From: Chloroflexota bacterium
GTDB lineage: Bacteria; Chloroflexota; Limnocylindria; Limnocylindrales; CSP1-4
Direction: 5' to 3'
DNA length: 17,228 nucleotides
Assembly (NCBI GenBank): GCA_013694835.1
Contig: JACDBP010000384.1
Span: 1-17,228 of the forward strand
Under the pieces are notes generated by a model that was not told the origin of the DNA, ran no database searches, and worked only from the letters and a program-made list of their open reading frames with translations. Shown here piece after piece: positions 6,131 to 13,396 of this stretch. Position numbers and translations under genes: made by a program. Positions within the stretch are counted from its first letter, which is position 1; every line of letters begins with the position of its first letter.

Positions 6131-8580
6131 CCAGCCTGCTGACCGTCAAGCTACGCCGCGACCTGTGGGCGACCCGGTCCCGGCTGCTGATGATGGTGAT
6201 CGCTATCGCCGTGAGCCTGACTGTGTTCGGCGCGGTGCTCCTCGCCTGGAGCACCATGAGCCGGGAGGCCACCAGCGCCTACATGAGCACCGAGCCGGCA
6301 TCGGCCACGATCCTGCTCGACAAGGCCATCGACGCCCAGCAGATGGCCGCGATCGTCGCCGAGGTGCGAAGTCGGCCGGGCGTCATCGAGGCGACCGGGC
6401 GCACCCAGTTCAGCGGCGAGGTCGAGGTCAACGGCCGCTTGCTGGATATCCCGCTCCAGGTCTTCGTGGCGCCGCCGGACGACCCGATGCGGATGGCGAA
6501 GTTCTTCCCGGGACTGGCCAACTGGCCGCCATCGCCCGGCGAGATCTTCATCGGCCGCGACTCGCTCGCCCTCCTTGGCGTGGCGGTCGGAGACATCGTG
6601 ACCGTCGAGGTGCCGGGCGGCGAACGCCATAGCCTCCGGGTGGCGGATACCGTCTACGACCCCAGCCTCTCGCCTTCGCCCCAGGAGCAGACGGGCCGAG
6701 GCTATCTGTCGACGGCGTCCCTTGCCACATCGGGCGACACGGCCGTCCTTGACCAATTGAAGATCCAGGTCGCCGACCCGGGACAGTCGACGCCCAGCCG
6801 GGACCGCGATGCCGTGGTGGCCGTCGCCGGCGACGTCGGCGAGTGGCTGCAAGGTAGCTACAGCCTGTCGATCCGTGAGATCCAGGTTCCCCCGCCGTAC
6901 GCGCACCCTCACCAGTGGCAGGCTGACGCGCTCCTCCTCTCGCTGCTCGTGGGTGGTGGGATCGCCTTGCTGCTCAGCACCCTCCTCGTCGCGAACATGC
7001 TCAACAGCCTGTTCACCCAGCAGATCCCGCAGATCGGCATCATGAAGGCGATCGGTGCCCGATCGCGTGACATCGGGCGGCTGTACCTGGCGATGACACT
7101 GCTGGTAGCCGCCGTGGCCACGCTGCTCGCGCTCGCCCCGGCCGTGCTCATCGGACGCGTGCTCGTGGGCCAGATCTTCGCTTTCCTCGGCATCGAAGCC
7201 GCCAGCATCGCGGCTCCCTGGTGGGCCTACCTGGTGGTCCTGGCCGCCGGCCTCGGCCTGCCTCCGATGATGGCCCTCGTCCCGCTGGTCAGGACCAGCC
7301 GCACCACGGTCCGCGCGGCGATCGATCACACCGGACTTCCCTCGAGCGCGCGTACCGCCACGGGCGCACTCGCCCGGCTCAGTCGGATCCCTGGTCTGGA
7401 CCGCGGCCTGCTGATGGCGCTGCGCAACACCGTTCGGCGCCCCGCCCGGTTCCTACTGGCGGCGGGCCTGCTGGCCAGTGCGGGCACGGTCTTCGTCGCC
7501 GGCGTGTCCCTCAGCGCCGGGGTGGCGGCGATCGAGCAGCAGCAGACGACGCAGCGGGATTGGGACGTCGACGTGCAACTGGCACGCCCGGCCTCGATCG
7601 AGGAAGTCACCAGACTGCTGGGGCAGGTGCCAGACGTCAGCCGGGTCGAGGGCTGGAACCGTGTGCCCACCGGCGTCGCCGGACCAGGGCAGATCCCCGT
7701 CACCCGCACCTACCCCGACCAGGGACACGGCCGTGTCACGCTGACCGCGCTCCCATCAGGCGCGACCACCTTCAGACCACCGAAGCTGCTGGAAGGCCGC
7801 TGGCTGGACCCGGCCGAGACCGGCGCGGTCGTGCTCAACCAGATCACCCGCAACAACACCCTCCCCGACGTGCGAGTCGGTGACAGCGTCCAGCTGTTGA
7901 TCGGTGGCTCCTACACCACCTGGCGCGTCGTCGGCATCGTCGAGGAGCGCGGCGGTGGCGGTGGCGCGTACGCCACGGCCGAGGGTCTCGCCGCCGCCAC
8001 GGGTCAGCCTCAGCGGGTGAACCAGCTGCGCATCGCAACCGCGAGCCACGACGAACAGACCCGCGTCGGCGTCGCCGACGCCCTCGACAGGGCCCTGACC
8101 GATGCGGGGATCGAGGTCGCGTCCGCGGCGTCGGTCAGCCGCATGGAAGCCATCAGCGGCGGTCATCTGGGCCCGGTCATCTCCATCGTGCTCGCCATCG
8201 CCGTCGCCATGGGCGTCATCGGTGGCATCGGCCTGGCGTCCACGATGAGCGCCAACATCCTCGATCGGACCCGGGAGTTCGGAGTCATGCATGCCATCGG
8301 CGCGCGCCCGGAGCGAGTGCGTCGCATCGTCACCGCCGAGGGCATCTTCCTGGCCCTCGCAAGCATCCTCGTGGCGATCCTTCCGATGCTCGGACTCACC
8401 CTGCTCCTCGGCACCGGGCTGGGCAACCTCTTCTTCTCCGCGCCGCTGCCCTTCGTCATCTCCATCCCGGCGATCGCCATCTGGATCACGATCGCCATCC
8501 TCGGCGCCGTGCTCGCCACCGAGGCCGCGGCGACCCGCGCCTCCCGCCTCACCGTTCGCGAAGCGCTCGCCTACCTGTGA
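6127..8580 (+). CDS. ABC transporter permease with two FtsX/MacB-type domains
   Basis: 817 residues. Hydrophobic helices are at about 18-42, 266-290, 322-346, 366-388, 442-466, 682-706, 738-764 and 778-800. This is a duplicated four-helix FtsX/MacB permease unit with two large extracytoplasmic regions (about 43-265 and 467-681) that resemble periplasmic-core domains. Each half repeats the coupling segment that contacts the ATPase: IGIMKAIGARSRDI (303-316) and FGVMHAIGARPERV (718-731). The C terminus (SRLTVREALAYL) is typical of the family. One polypeptide with two permease units means it can work as a monomer with two ATPase copies. The GTG start overlaps the ATPase stop, and the stop overlaps the next gene's GTG, both by four bases. 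It may export or extract an amphiphile or envelope component, or signal to the neighbouring kinase; the substrate is unknown. Confidence 0.93.
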   Translation: MTSLLTVKLRRDLWATRSRLLMMVIAIAVSLTVFGAVLLAWSTMSREATSAYMSTEPASATILLDKAIDAQQMAAIVAEVRSRPGVIEATGRTQFSGEVEVNGRLLDIPLQVFVAPPDDPMRMAKFFPGLANWPPSPGEIFIGRDSLALLGVAVGDIVTVEVPGGERHSLRVADTVYDPSLSPSPQEQTGRGYLSTASLATSGDTAVLDQLKIQVADPGQSTPSRDRDAVVAVAGDVGEWLQGSYSLSIREIQVPPPYAHPHQWQADALLLSLLVGGGIALLLSTLLVANMLNSLFTQQIPQIGIMKAIGARSRDIGRLYLAMTLLVAAVATLLALAPAVLIGRVLVGQIFAFLGIEAASIAAPWWAYLVVLAAGLGLPPMMALVPLVRTSRTTVRAAIDHTGLPSSARTATGALARLSRIPGLDRGLLMALRNTVRRPARFLLAAGLLASAGTVFVAGVSLSAGVAAIEQQQTTQRDWDVDVQLARPASIEEVTRLLGQVPDVSRVEGWNRVPTGVAGPGQIPVTRTYPDQGHGRVTLTALPSGATTFRPPKLLEGRWLDPAETGAVVLNQITRNNTLPDVRVGDSVQLLIGGSYTTWRVVGIVEERGGGGGAYATAEGLAAATGQPQRVNQLRIATASHDEQTRVGVADALDRALTDAGIEVASAASVSRMEAISGGHLGPVISIVLAIAVAMGVIGGIGLASTMSANILDRTREFGVMHAIGARPERVRRIVTAEGIFLALASILVAILPMLGLTLLLGTGLGNLFFSAPLPFVISIPAIAIWITIAILGAVLATEAAATRASRLTVREALAYL

Positions 8581-8801
8581 AGAGACGCATCACGGTGCTC
8601 ATCCAGGACCGCTACACCGTCGAGACAGACGTCGTGACGGGCGCGCAGATCAAGGAACTGGCCAGCATCCCGCCCGGCTTCTCGCTCCACCGCCGCGTGC
8701 AGGGCGGCAACGAACCGATTCGCGACGACCAATCGGTCGAAGTGCACGATGGCGATCACTTCTTCGCGCGACCGCCATCGGACGTCTCACATGTCCGTTG
8801 A
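8577..8801 (+). CDS. Single-domain ubiquitin-like (multiubiquitin family) protein
   Basis: 74 residues starting at a GTG that overlaps the permease stop by four bases (GTGA), so it belongs to the transporter operon. The pattern is strand ITVLIQ, YTVE, then TGAQIKELASIPPGFSLHR, a helix whose wording (TG.QI..LA.IP) I recognise from the bacterial multiubiquitin domain, a beta-grasp fold. It ends with GGNEPIRDDQSVEVHDGDHFFARPP, the closing D...V.V.DG..FF..PP strands of that domain. Family proteins often have several copies and occur with E1-, E2- and JAB-like genes. Here there is one copy, no C-terminal Gly-Gly (it ends PPSDVSHVR), and no conjugation enzyme in the window. A binding or regulatory domain is more likely than a conjugated tag. 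The family call rests on motif memory, not a search. Confidence 0.75.
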   Translation: MKRRITVLIQDRYTVETDVVTGAQIKELASIPPGFSLHRRVQGGNEPIRDDQSVEVHDGDHFFARPPSDVSHVR

Positions 8802-8829
8802 CGACGGGCTGTCGGACGTCTCGTCCGGC
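8779..8829. terminator. Two successive CGGAC...GTCCG hairpins between convergent genes
   Basis: Between the ABC operon and dnaB, which converge, the stems CGGAC/GTCCG occur twice: 8779-8783 with 8793-8797 (loop 9), and 8813-8817 with 8823-8827 (loop 5, extendable to 7 bp with one G-T pair). The 11-base TCGGACGTCTC is repeated directly at 8778 and 8812. The first stem lies inside the last codons of the small gene and the second ends at the dnaB stop. No T-run follows, so they may be weak bidirectional terminators or Rho-linked structures. Confidence 0.35.
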
Positions 8830-10184
8830 TATGCGTACGACTCGGCGTAGCGCTCGGCCATCGCGGAGCTGAAGCGGGTCTGCGCCTTGTGGAAATAGAG
8901 ATCGATGACGCCGGTCGGGCCGTTACGGTGCTTCGCCAGCTTCAGCTTGATCACCTCACCCTCCATGTCGTTGTCCTCCTGACCGCGCTCCTTCTCGCGC
9001 CAGAGGAACATCACAAGGTCCGCGTCCTGCTCGATGGAGCCTGACTCACGGAGGTCCGAGAGCCGCGGCTCCTTGGACTCGCGCATCTCCGGTTGGCGGG
9101 AGAGCTGCGACAGAGCCACGACCGGCACCTGCAGCTCCCGCGCCAGGGCCTTGAGGCCGCGCGTGATCTCCGAGACCTCCTGGACTCGGTTCGCGTCCCT
9201 GGTCGTCATCGAGGCGGTCATCAGCTGCAGGTAGTCGACGACGATCATGTCGAGGCCCGACTCGGCCTGCAGCCGCCGGGCTTTGGTTCGCAGCTCCATC
9301 GTCGTGATGTTCGGCGTGTCGTCGATGTAGACCGGTGCCTCTGCCAGGGTGTTCATCGCCGGCGCCAGGCGGGTGAAGTCCATCTCTTCCAGGAAGCCCG
9401 TGCGCAGGCGCTGCGAGTCGATGTTGGCGACCGAGGAGAGCAGTCGCAGCACGAGCTGCTCCTTGCTCATCTCAAGGCTGAAGACCCCGACCGTCTTGCC
9501 CTCGCGCACGGCGGCGTGCTCGGCGAAGTTGAGCGCCAGGCTTGTCTTGCCCACGCTGGGGCGGGCGGCCAGGATGACCAGGTCCGACTTCTGGAGCCCG
9601 GTGGTCAGCTGGTCGAGGTCCTTGAAGCCGGTGCGGATGCCGGAGACCTCGCCCTTGTGCTGGTGAAGGTAATCGAGCCGGTCGTAGGCCTCGTGCAGCA
9701 GCTTCCGGAGGGTGGAGAAGCCGCTTTCGACGCGCTTCTGGCTGACGGCGAAGAGCTGATGCTCGGCGCGGTCGATCGACTCCGAGATATCCGGGCTCTC
9801 CTCGTAGCCGATGGCGGCGATCTTGCCGGCGGCGCCGATGAGGTTCCGCAGGACCGCCTTGCGCTCCACGATCCGCGAGTAGTAGACGGCGTTGACGGCG
9901 GTCGGCGTGAGGTTGATGAGCGAGGTCAGGTAGGCCGAGCCGCCGACCTGCTCCAGCGTGCCCTCGCGCTCCAGCACCTCCGAGACGGTCACGATGTCGA
10001 CCGGCTCGCGCCGCTCGTACAGCTGCAGGATCGCGCCGTAGACGGTGCCGTGGTGGTTGCGGTAGAAGTCCTCCGGCCGGAGGACCTCTGCGACCTCGAT
10101 CACCGCATCGCGGTCGATCAGCAACGCACCAAGCACCGACTGCTCGGCCTCGATGGATTGCGGCGGTAGGCGGTCGATGGACAC
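8829..10184 (-). CDS. dnaB: Replicative DNA helicase DnaB
   Basis: 451 residues from the GTG at 10184, chosen because a Shine-Dalgarno AGGAG (plus 10190-10194) lies five bases upstream and the protein then begins with the typical MSIDRLPPQSIEAEQSVLGALL. The frame is open 50 codons further, but that extension is low-complexity and lacks conservation. The N-terminal collar domain spans about 7-110. The RecA-type motor has Walker A AARPSVGKTS (206-215), catalytic-region FSLEMS (235-240), Walker B MIVVDYLQL (313-321), the ALSQLSRQPE motif (357-366) and R-finger region KLAKHRNGPTG (416-425). It unwinds DNA at the replication fork as a hexamer and loads primase. No intein is present. It lies downstream of lexA on the same strand but is separated by 242 bp, so it probably has its own promoter. 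Confidence 0.97.
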   Translation of the reverse strand: MSIDRLPPQSIEAEQSVLGALLIDRDAVIEVAEVLRPEDFYRNHHGTVYGAILQLYERREPVDIVTVSEVLEREGTLEQVGGSAYLTSLINLTPTAVNAVYYSRIVERKAVLRNLIGAAGKIAAIGYEESPDISESIDRAEHQLFAVSQKRVESGFSTLRKLLHEAYDRLDYLHQHKGEVSGIRTGFKDLDQLTTGLQKSDLVILAARPSVGKTSLALNFAEHAAVREGKTVGVFSLEMSKEQLVLRLLSSVANIDSQRLRTGFLEEMDFTRLAPAMNTLAEAPVYIDDTPNITTMELRTKARRLQAESGLDMIVVDYLQLMTASMTTRDANRVQEVSEITRGLKALARELQVPVVALSQLSRQPEMRESKEPRLSDLRESGSIEQDADLVMFLWREKERGQEDNDMEGEVIKLKLAKHRNGPTGVIDLYFHKAQTRFSSAMAERYAESYA

Positions 10185-10262
10185 GGCGGCTCCTGCGGCG
10201 GGCGGCCTCCGATGATGAAGCGGCGGGCTGCCCGGGCCGCAGCGGCGGGTCCACCAAACCTG

Positions 10263-10298
10263 TCCACGATTCGCGGCGGCCCCTGTGGAAATCGTGGA
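10263..10298. promoter_or_regulatory. 9-bp perfect inverted repeat upstream of dnaB
   Basis: TCCACGATT (10263-10271) and AATCGTGGA (10290-10298) are exact reverse complements separated by 18 bp, centred about 95 bp upstream of the dnaB start. The spacer ends in CTGTGGA, which partly repeats the arm. It may be a protein-binding site or an mRNA leader hairpin. The rest of the 242-bp gap shows only a 10-bp palindrome (ACGGCGCCGT, 10320-10329) and no convincing promoter hexamers. Confidence 0.4.
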
Positions 10299-10426
10299 GA
10301 CCGACCTCAGCCGTCCCGCACGGCGCCGTGGCAAAGGCGCGGCTCAGTGCCGGCGACGAGCGCTGTAGGTGCGTGCCGAGGAGTGCAGGCCGCGACGAAC
10401 GCCTCGGCTGCCTGGCGCGACGGCGC

Positions 10427-11077
10427 TCAGTTCACGTGGCGGATGACCCCGATGAGCTTCCCCTGGATCCGGACGTCGTTGTAGTACATCGGCTCGTAGG
10501 ACTCGTTGGCAGGCTGGAGGCGGATGCGTCCCTGCTCCTTGAAGAAGCGCTTGAGGGTGACCGCGTTCTCCTCCACCTGGGCCACAACGATGTCCCCGTT
10601 GCGGGCCGTCTGCTGGGGCCGGATGACGACGAAATCGCCGTCCGTGATGTGGGCATCGATCATCGAGTCGCCACGCACCTTGAGGATGTAGGCGTCGCCG
10701 CTCGGCGCCACCATGTCCGGGACGGTGATGCTCTCGCTGACATCCTGGTAGGCCTCGATCGGCCCACCGGCGGCGATCTCACCGACGATCGGCAGGATGT
10801 GGCTGTCCGTCCGCGCGAGCTGCGGCATCAGCTCACCGGACAGGCCGACCTGCAGAGCCGCAGTGGGCGTCAACCTGAGGGCGCGCGACTGGGTCGCTCC
10901 ACGCTCCAGGAACCCCTCCCGCTCCAGCGCCGAGAGATGATGGTGAACCGCGGATGTCGAGGCGAGGCCGACGGCGGCAGCGATCTCCCGCACCGAGGGC
11001 GGGTAGCCACGCGCGCGCAGGGTCGCCGCGATGAAGTCGATGATCTTCTGCTTGCGTGCGGCGTCGTGTTTGGTCAC
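10427..11077 (-). CDS. lexA: LexA repressor (SOS master regulator)
   Basis: 216 residues. The N-terminal winged HTH reads GYPPSVREIAAAVGLASTSAVHHHLSAL (about 24-51). The peptidase half has the autocleavage site Ala103-Gly104 in IAAGGPIEA, catalytic Ser138 in RGDSM and Lys176 in VTLKRFF. These are all the residues needed for RecA-stimulated self-cleavage, so it should be a functional repressor. The GTG start at 11077 is fixed by AAGGAGGT (plus 11082-11089) with close spacing. Its own promoter holds an SOS box, giving the usual negative feedback. Predicted further targets in this window are the small gene at 16032 and possibly the divergent channel gene. Confidence 0.97.
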   Translation of the reverse strand: MTKHDAARKQKIIDFIAATLRARGYPPSVREIAAAVGLASTSAVHHHLSALEREGFLERGATQSRALRLTPTAALQVGLSGELMPQLARTDSHILPIVGEIAAGGPIEAYQDVSESITVPDMVAPSGDAYILKVRGDSMIDAHITDGDFVVIRPQQTARNGDIVVAQVEENAVTLKRFFKEQGRIRLQPANESYEPMYYNDVRIQGKLIGVIRHVN

Positions 11078-11097
11078 GCGGACCTCCTTGCGCGTGC

Positions 11098-11126
11098 ACC
11101 TTACCGAACGGATGTTCGATTGTCAA
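11098..11126 (-). promoter_or_regulatory. lexA promoter with SOS box in the spacer
   Basis: On the minus strand a perfect -35 TTGACA (plus 11121-11126), a 17-bp spacer and a -10 TAAGGT (plus 11098-11103). The spacer contains the SOS box, so bound LexA would block RNA polymerase directly. This is one of two promoters in the window with this layout. Confidence 0.75.
11105..11118. promoter_or_regulatory. LexA operator (SOS box) CGAACGGATGTTCG
   Basis: The arms CGAAC and GTTCG form a perfect palindrome around GGAT. This matches the Gram-positive/actinobacterial CGAAC-N4-GTTCG consensus. It lies between the -35 and -10 of lexA and also about 48 bp upstream of the divergent gene at 11166, just outside that gene's predicted -35. 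Confidence 0.88.
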
Positions 11127-11130
11127 GCCG

Positions 11131-11158
11131 ATGACAGCCCTGCGGACTGACGTACGCT
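11131..11158 (+). promoter_or_regulatory. Putative leaderless promoter of the RCK channel-like gene
   Basis: ATGACA (11131-11136), a 16-bp spacer and TACGCT (11153-11158), with the -10 ending seven bases before the GTG at 11166. No Shine-Dalgarno sequence is visible, so the mRNA probably starts at the GTG. Confidence 0.5.
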
Positions 11159-11165
11159 GCCGCCC

Positions 11166-12842
11166 GTGAACGGGCATGTCGTCCTGTGCGATCTGAACGG
11201 CCTCAGCGTCCGTACCCTCGAGGGTCTGGTGCGGCTGGGGGAGCGCGTCGTCGTGGTCGTCGATGAGATCGAGCCGCGGTTCCTCAAGGCGGCGGAGAGC
11301 CTGGCCGATCGGATCGTCCGTGGCAGCCCGCGCGACCAGGCCTCGCTGTTGGCGGCGGACATCACCGCCGCCCGCGCGGCGGTCTTCACGGCTGAGGACG
11401 ACGTCGCGAACCTGGACGCGGCACTGGCCGCGCACGAGCTCGCACCCGGGTTGCGGATCGTCATCCGCATCTTCGAGGAGCAGTTCGGGCGCCAGGTCGA
11501 GTCATTGTTCGGTGACTGCACCGCGCTGAGTGCCTCGGCGCTTGCGGCTCCAGGTTTCGTCGCCTCGGCGCTCCACGAAGACGCGGAGAGATCCGTGGAG
11601 ATCGCCGGCCGCCGGTTCGTGGTGCGGGCGGCCGATCCCGGCGCACCCGAGGTGGTGTTGCCGCTCGCCCGCCTCACCGAGGACGGCACGCTCGACGCGT
11701 TTCCCGATCGGGCCGATTCCCGGCGCGGCGAGGTCCTGTGCCTGGTCGAGCCCGCTGCGCACGACGCGGCGCCGGCCGCGTCCGATCATCGCCGGCGCGC
11801 ACGGAGGCAGCGCCTCGCGGACCTGCTGCCCGGCCTTCGGGACATGCTCCGGGCCACGGACCGGCGGCTGCGCTACCTCACGCTGGTGTTGCTGCTGATG
11901 TTCGGCGTGAGCACGGTCGTCTTCAGCGTCGTCGCCGGCAAGTCGCTCATCGACGCGCTGTTCATCTCCAGCAAGGCCTTCTCCTTCGGAGGCATCGACA
12001 GCGCGGACGCCGTCGGCGACGCGATCAAGCTGTTCAGCATCTTCCTGACCTTCCTCGGCGCGGTCACCTTCGGCGCCATGTTCACGCTGCTCGCGGACGC
12101 GGTGCTTGGTGCCCGCCTGGCTCGCGTCCTGGAGCCGAACGTACGGCGCCTGAGCGGCCATGTCGTGGTCTGCGGCCTCGGCACCATCGGCTATCGCATC
12201 GTGGAGGAGCTCCTTGCCCAGGGCCTGACCGTGGTGGCGGCGGAGGTCCGTGCCGACGGCCGGTTCGTGGAAGCCGCGCGACGGCTCGGTGCGAGGGTCG
12301 TCATCACTGACGCGCGGGACTCGGAAACGCTTCGAACGCTCAACATCGCCGAGGCTCGCTGCCTCATCGTCGCCACCAGTGACGACGCCGCGAACCTGGA
12401 GATCTCGCTCCATGCGCGGACGGTGGCGCCGAAGCTGCGCATCGTCGTCCGGCTGTTCGACGCCCAGCTCGCGGGCCGACTCGAGCGGGCGTTCGGACGC
12501 TATGTCTCGCGGAGCCTGTCGACGCTCGCGGCGCCGGCGTTCGCGGCGGCCGCCGTCGGTCGGGAGGTGCTTCTCACCATCCCCGTCGGTCCGCGGGTGC
12601 TCGTCGTCGCCCGGGGGCCCATCGAAGCCGGCTCACCGGCCGACGGCTCGACCGTGGGGGACGAGGAGGAGGCCGTCGCCGAAGCGGAGATCCTTGCGCT
12701 CGAGACGCCCCGCGGACGGTCCTGGCGCCCGGACGCCGCGACGCCGATGGTCGCCGGCGACTCGCTGGTCTTCGTCGGGACCCGAGCCGGCATGGCCGCA
12801 CAGCTGTTCCGAACGGAGGCCACCAGGACCGCTGTCGCCTGA
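11166..12842 (+). CDS. Ion-channel-like membrane protein with two RCK/TrkA-N domains around a two-helix pore
   Basis: 558 residues in the order RCK domain (3-150), linker, helix about 238-257, re-entrant/pore segment 258-278, helix about 288-312, second RCK/TrkA-N domain (331-470), C-terminal TrkA-C-like part to about 550. The second Rossmann fold has a clean GXGXXG (GHVVVCGLGTIG, 331-342). The first is degenerate (GHVVLCDLNGLS, 3-14), so it probably no longer binds NAD normally. The halves are duplicates: LRIVIRIFEEQFGRQVESLFG pairs with LRIVVRLFDAQLAGRLERAFG. Where K+ channels have TVGYG, this protein has ISSKAFSFGGIDSAD (268-282), so potassium selectivity should not be assumed. It may be a divergent cation channel or a regulated non-selective pore. 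It starts at a GTG with no Shine-Dalgarno sequence, divergent from lexA. Confidence 0.82.
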   Translation: MNGHVVLCDLNGLSVRTLEGLVRLGERVVVVVDEIEPRFLKAAESLADRIVRGSPRDQASLLAADITAARAAVFTAEDDVANLDAALAAHELAPGLRIVIRIFEEQFGRQVESLFGDCTALSASALAAPGFVASALHEDAERSVEIAGRRFVVRAADPGAPEVVLPLARLTEDGTLDAFPDRADSRRGEVLCLVEPAAHDAAPAASDHRRRARRQRLADLLPGLRDMLRATDRRLRYLTLVLLLMFGVSTVVFSVVAGKSLIDALFISSKAFSFGGIDSADAVGDAIKLFSIFLTFLGAVTFGAMFTLLADAVLGARLARVLEPNVRRLSGHVVVCGLGTIGYRIVEELLAQGLTVVAAEVRADGRFVEAARRLGARVVITDARDSETLRTLNIAEARCLIVATSDDAANLEISLHARTVAPKLRIVVRLFDAQLAGRLERAFGRYVSRSLSTLAAPAFAAAAVGREVLLTIPVGPRVLVVARGPIEAGSPADGSTVGDEEEAVAEAEILALETPRGRSWRPDAATPMVAGDSLVFVGTRAGMAAQLFRTEATRTAVA

Positions 12843-12879
12843 GCGAACGGCTGCCATCGGTCGCGGACGGTCGCCTCGC

Positions 12880-12885
12880 TATACT
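12880..12885 (+). promoter_or_regulatory. Putative -10 element (TATACT) for the DUF1232-rplI-dinB cluster
   Basis: TATACT at 12880-12885 ends ten bases before the ATG at 12896, again a leaderless-type arrangement. No good -35 is present at the expected spacing. It lies 38 bp after the previous stop codon. Confidence 0.45.
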
Positions 12886-12895
12886 CGGTCGTCCG

Positions 12896-13396
12896 ATGCC
12901 CCGACTGCCCGCGCGGAGAGGCCCAGGGTTTCTCCGTTCCCTCAACTACCTGGCCTTCCTTCCGCTCGCCTCACGCGCGCCGACGTATGGCCGGCTGCTC
13001 ATGGCGCTGCTGGCCGACGACCGCATCCCGCCGTCGCGCAAGGCGATCCTGGGGCTGGCGGCCGGCTATCTGCTGTCGCCCATCGACCTCATCCCCGAGG
13101 CGATCCCCATCCTGGGCGCCCTCGACGACGTCGCCGTCGTGATCATCGCTCTCGACGTCTTCCTGGAGGGCGTGCCGCGCTCACTGCTCGACGAGAGGCT
13201 GCAGGAGCTGGGCATCGACGGCGGCGAGCTGGACGCAGATCTGGCCCGTGTCCGCCGGACCGTGCCACGTCCCGTCCGCGCGCTCTTCAAGCGGCTCCCA
13301 GCGGCCATCGACGGGGCCGCATCACTCATCCGCCGCAGCGGCGCCGATCGGCGGCTGCGCGACTGGATCTCCAAGGAGGAGGCTCTACCCGCGTGA
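12896..13396 (+). CDS. YkvA-like DUF1232 membrane-associated protein
   Basis: 166 residues. The core at about 47-90 reads SRKAILGLAAGYLLSPIDLIPEAIPILGALDD, the hallmark of the DUF1232/YkvA family (Y.LSPIDLIPD.IP..G..DD), with one hydrophobic hairpin. The family is widespread and its function is unknown. The C-terminal third (100-166) is basic and helical (RRTVPRPVRALFKRLPAAID). The start ATG follows a -10-like TATACT closely and has no Shine-Dalgarno sequence. Its stop overlaps the rplI start by four bases (GTGA), so the ribosomal protein is translationally coupled to it. Confidence 0.82.
   Translation: MPRLPARRGPGFLRSLNYLAFLPLASRAPTYGRLLMALLADDRIPPSRKAILGLAAGYLLSPIDLIPEAIPILGALDDVAVVIIALDVFLEGVPRSLLDERLQELGIDGGELDADLARVRRTVPRPVRALFKRLPAAIDGAASLIRRSGADRRLRDWISKEEALPA

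Noticed and set aside
6151..7329. 392-codon minus-strand open frame opposite the permease
   Set aside because: Arg/Asp/Gly-rich antisense translation with no domain; the permease on the plus strand is clear.
9093..10169. 358-codon plus-strand frame opposite dnaB
   Set aside because: Shadow of the conserved DnaB coding sequence.
10281..10291. DnaA-box-like CTGTGGAAAT upstream of dnaB
   Set aside because: At least one mismatch to the box and no further boxes nearby. Being near dnaB and lexA does not make it an origin.
12250..13392. Long open frame running into rplI from upstream
   Set aside because: It is out-of-frame reading through the RCK gene and the DUF1232 gene. L9 homology begins exactly at the GTG at 13393.
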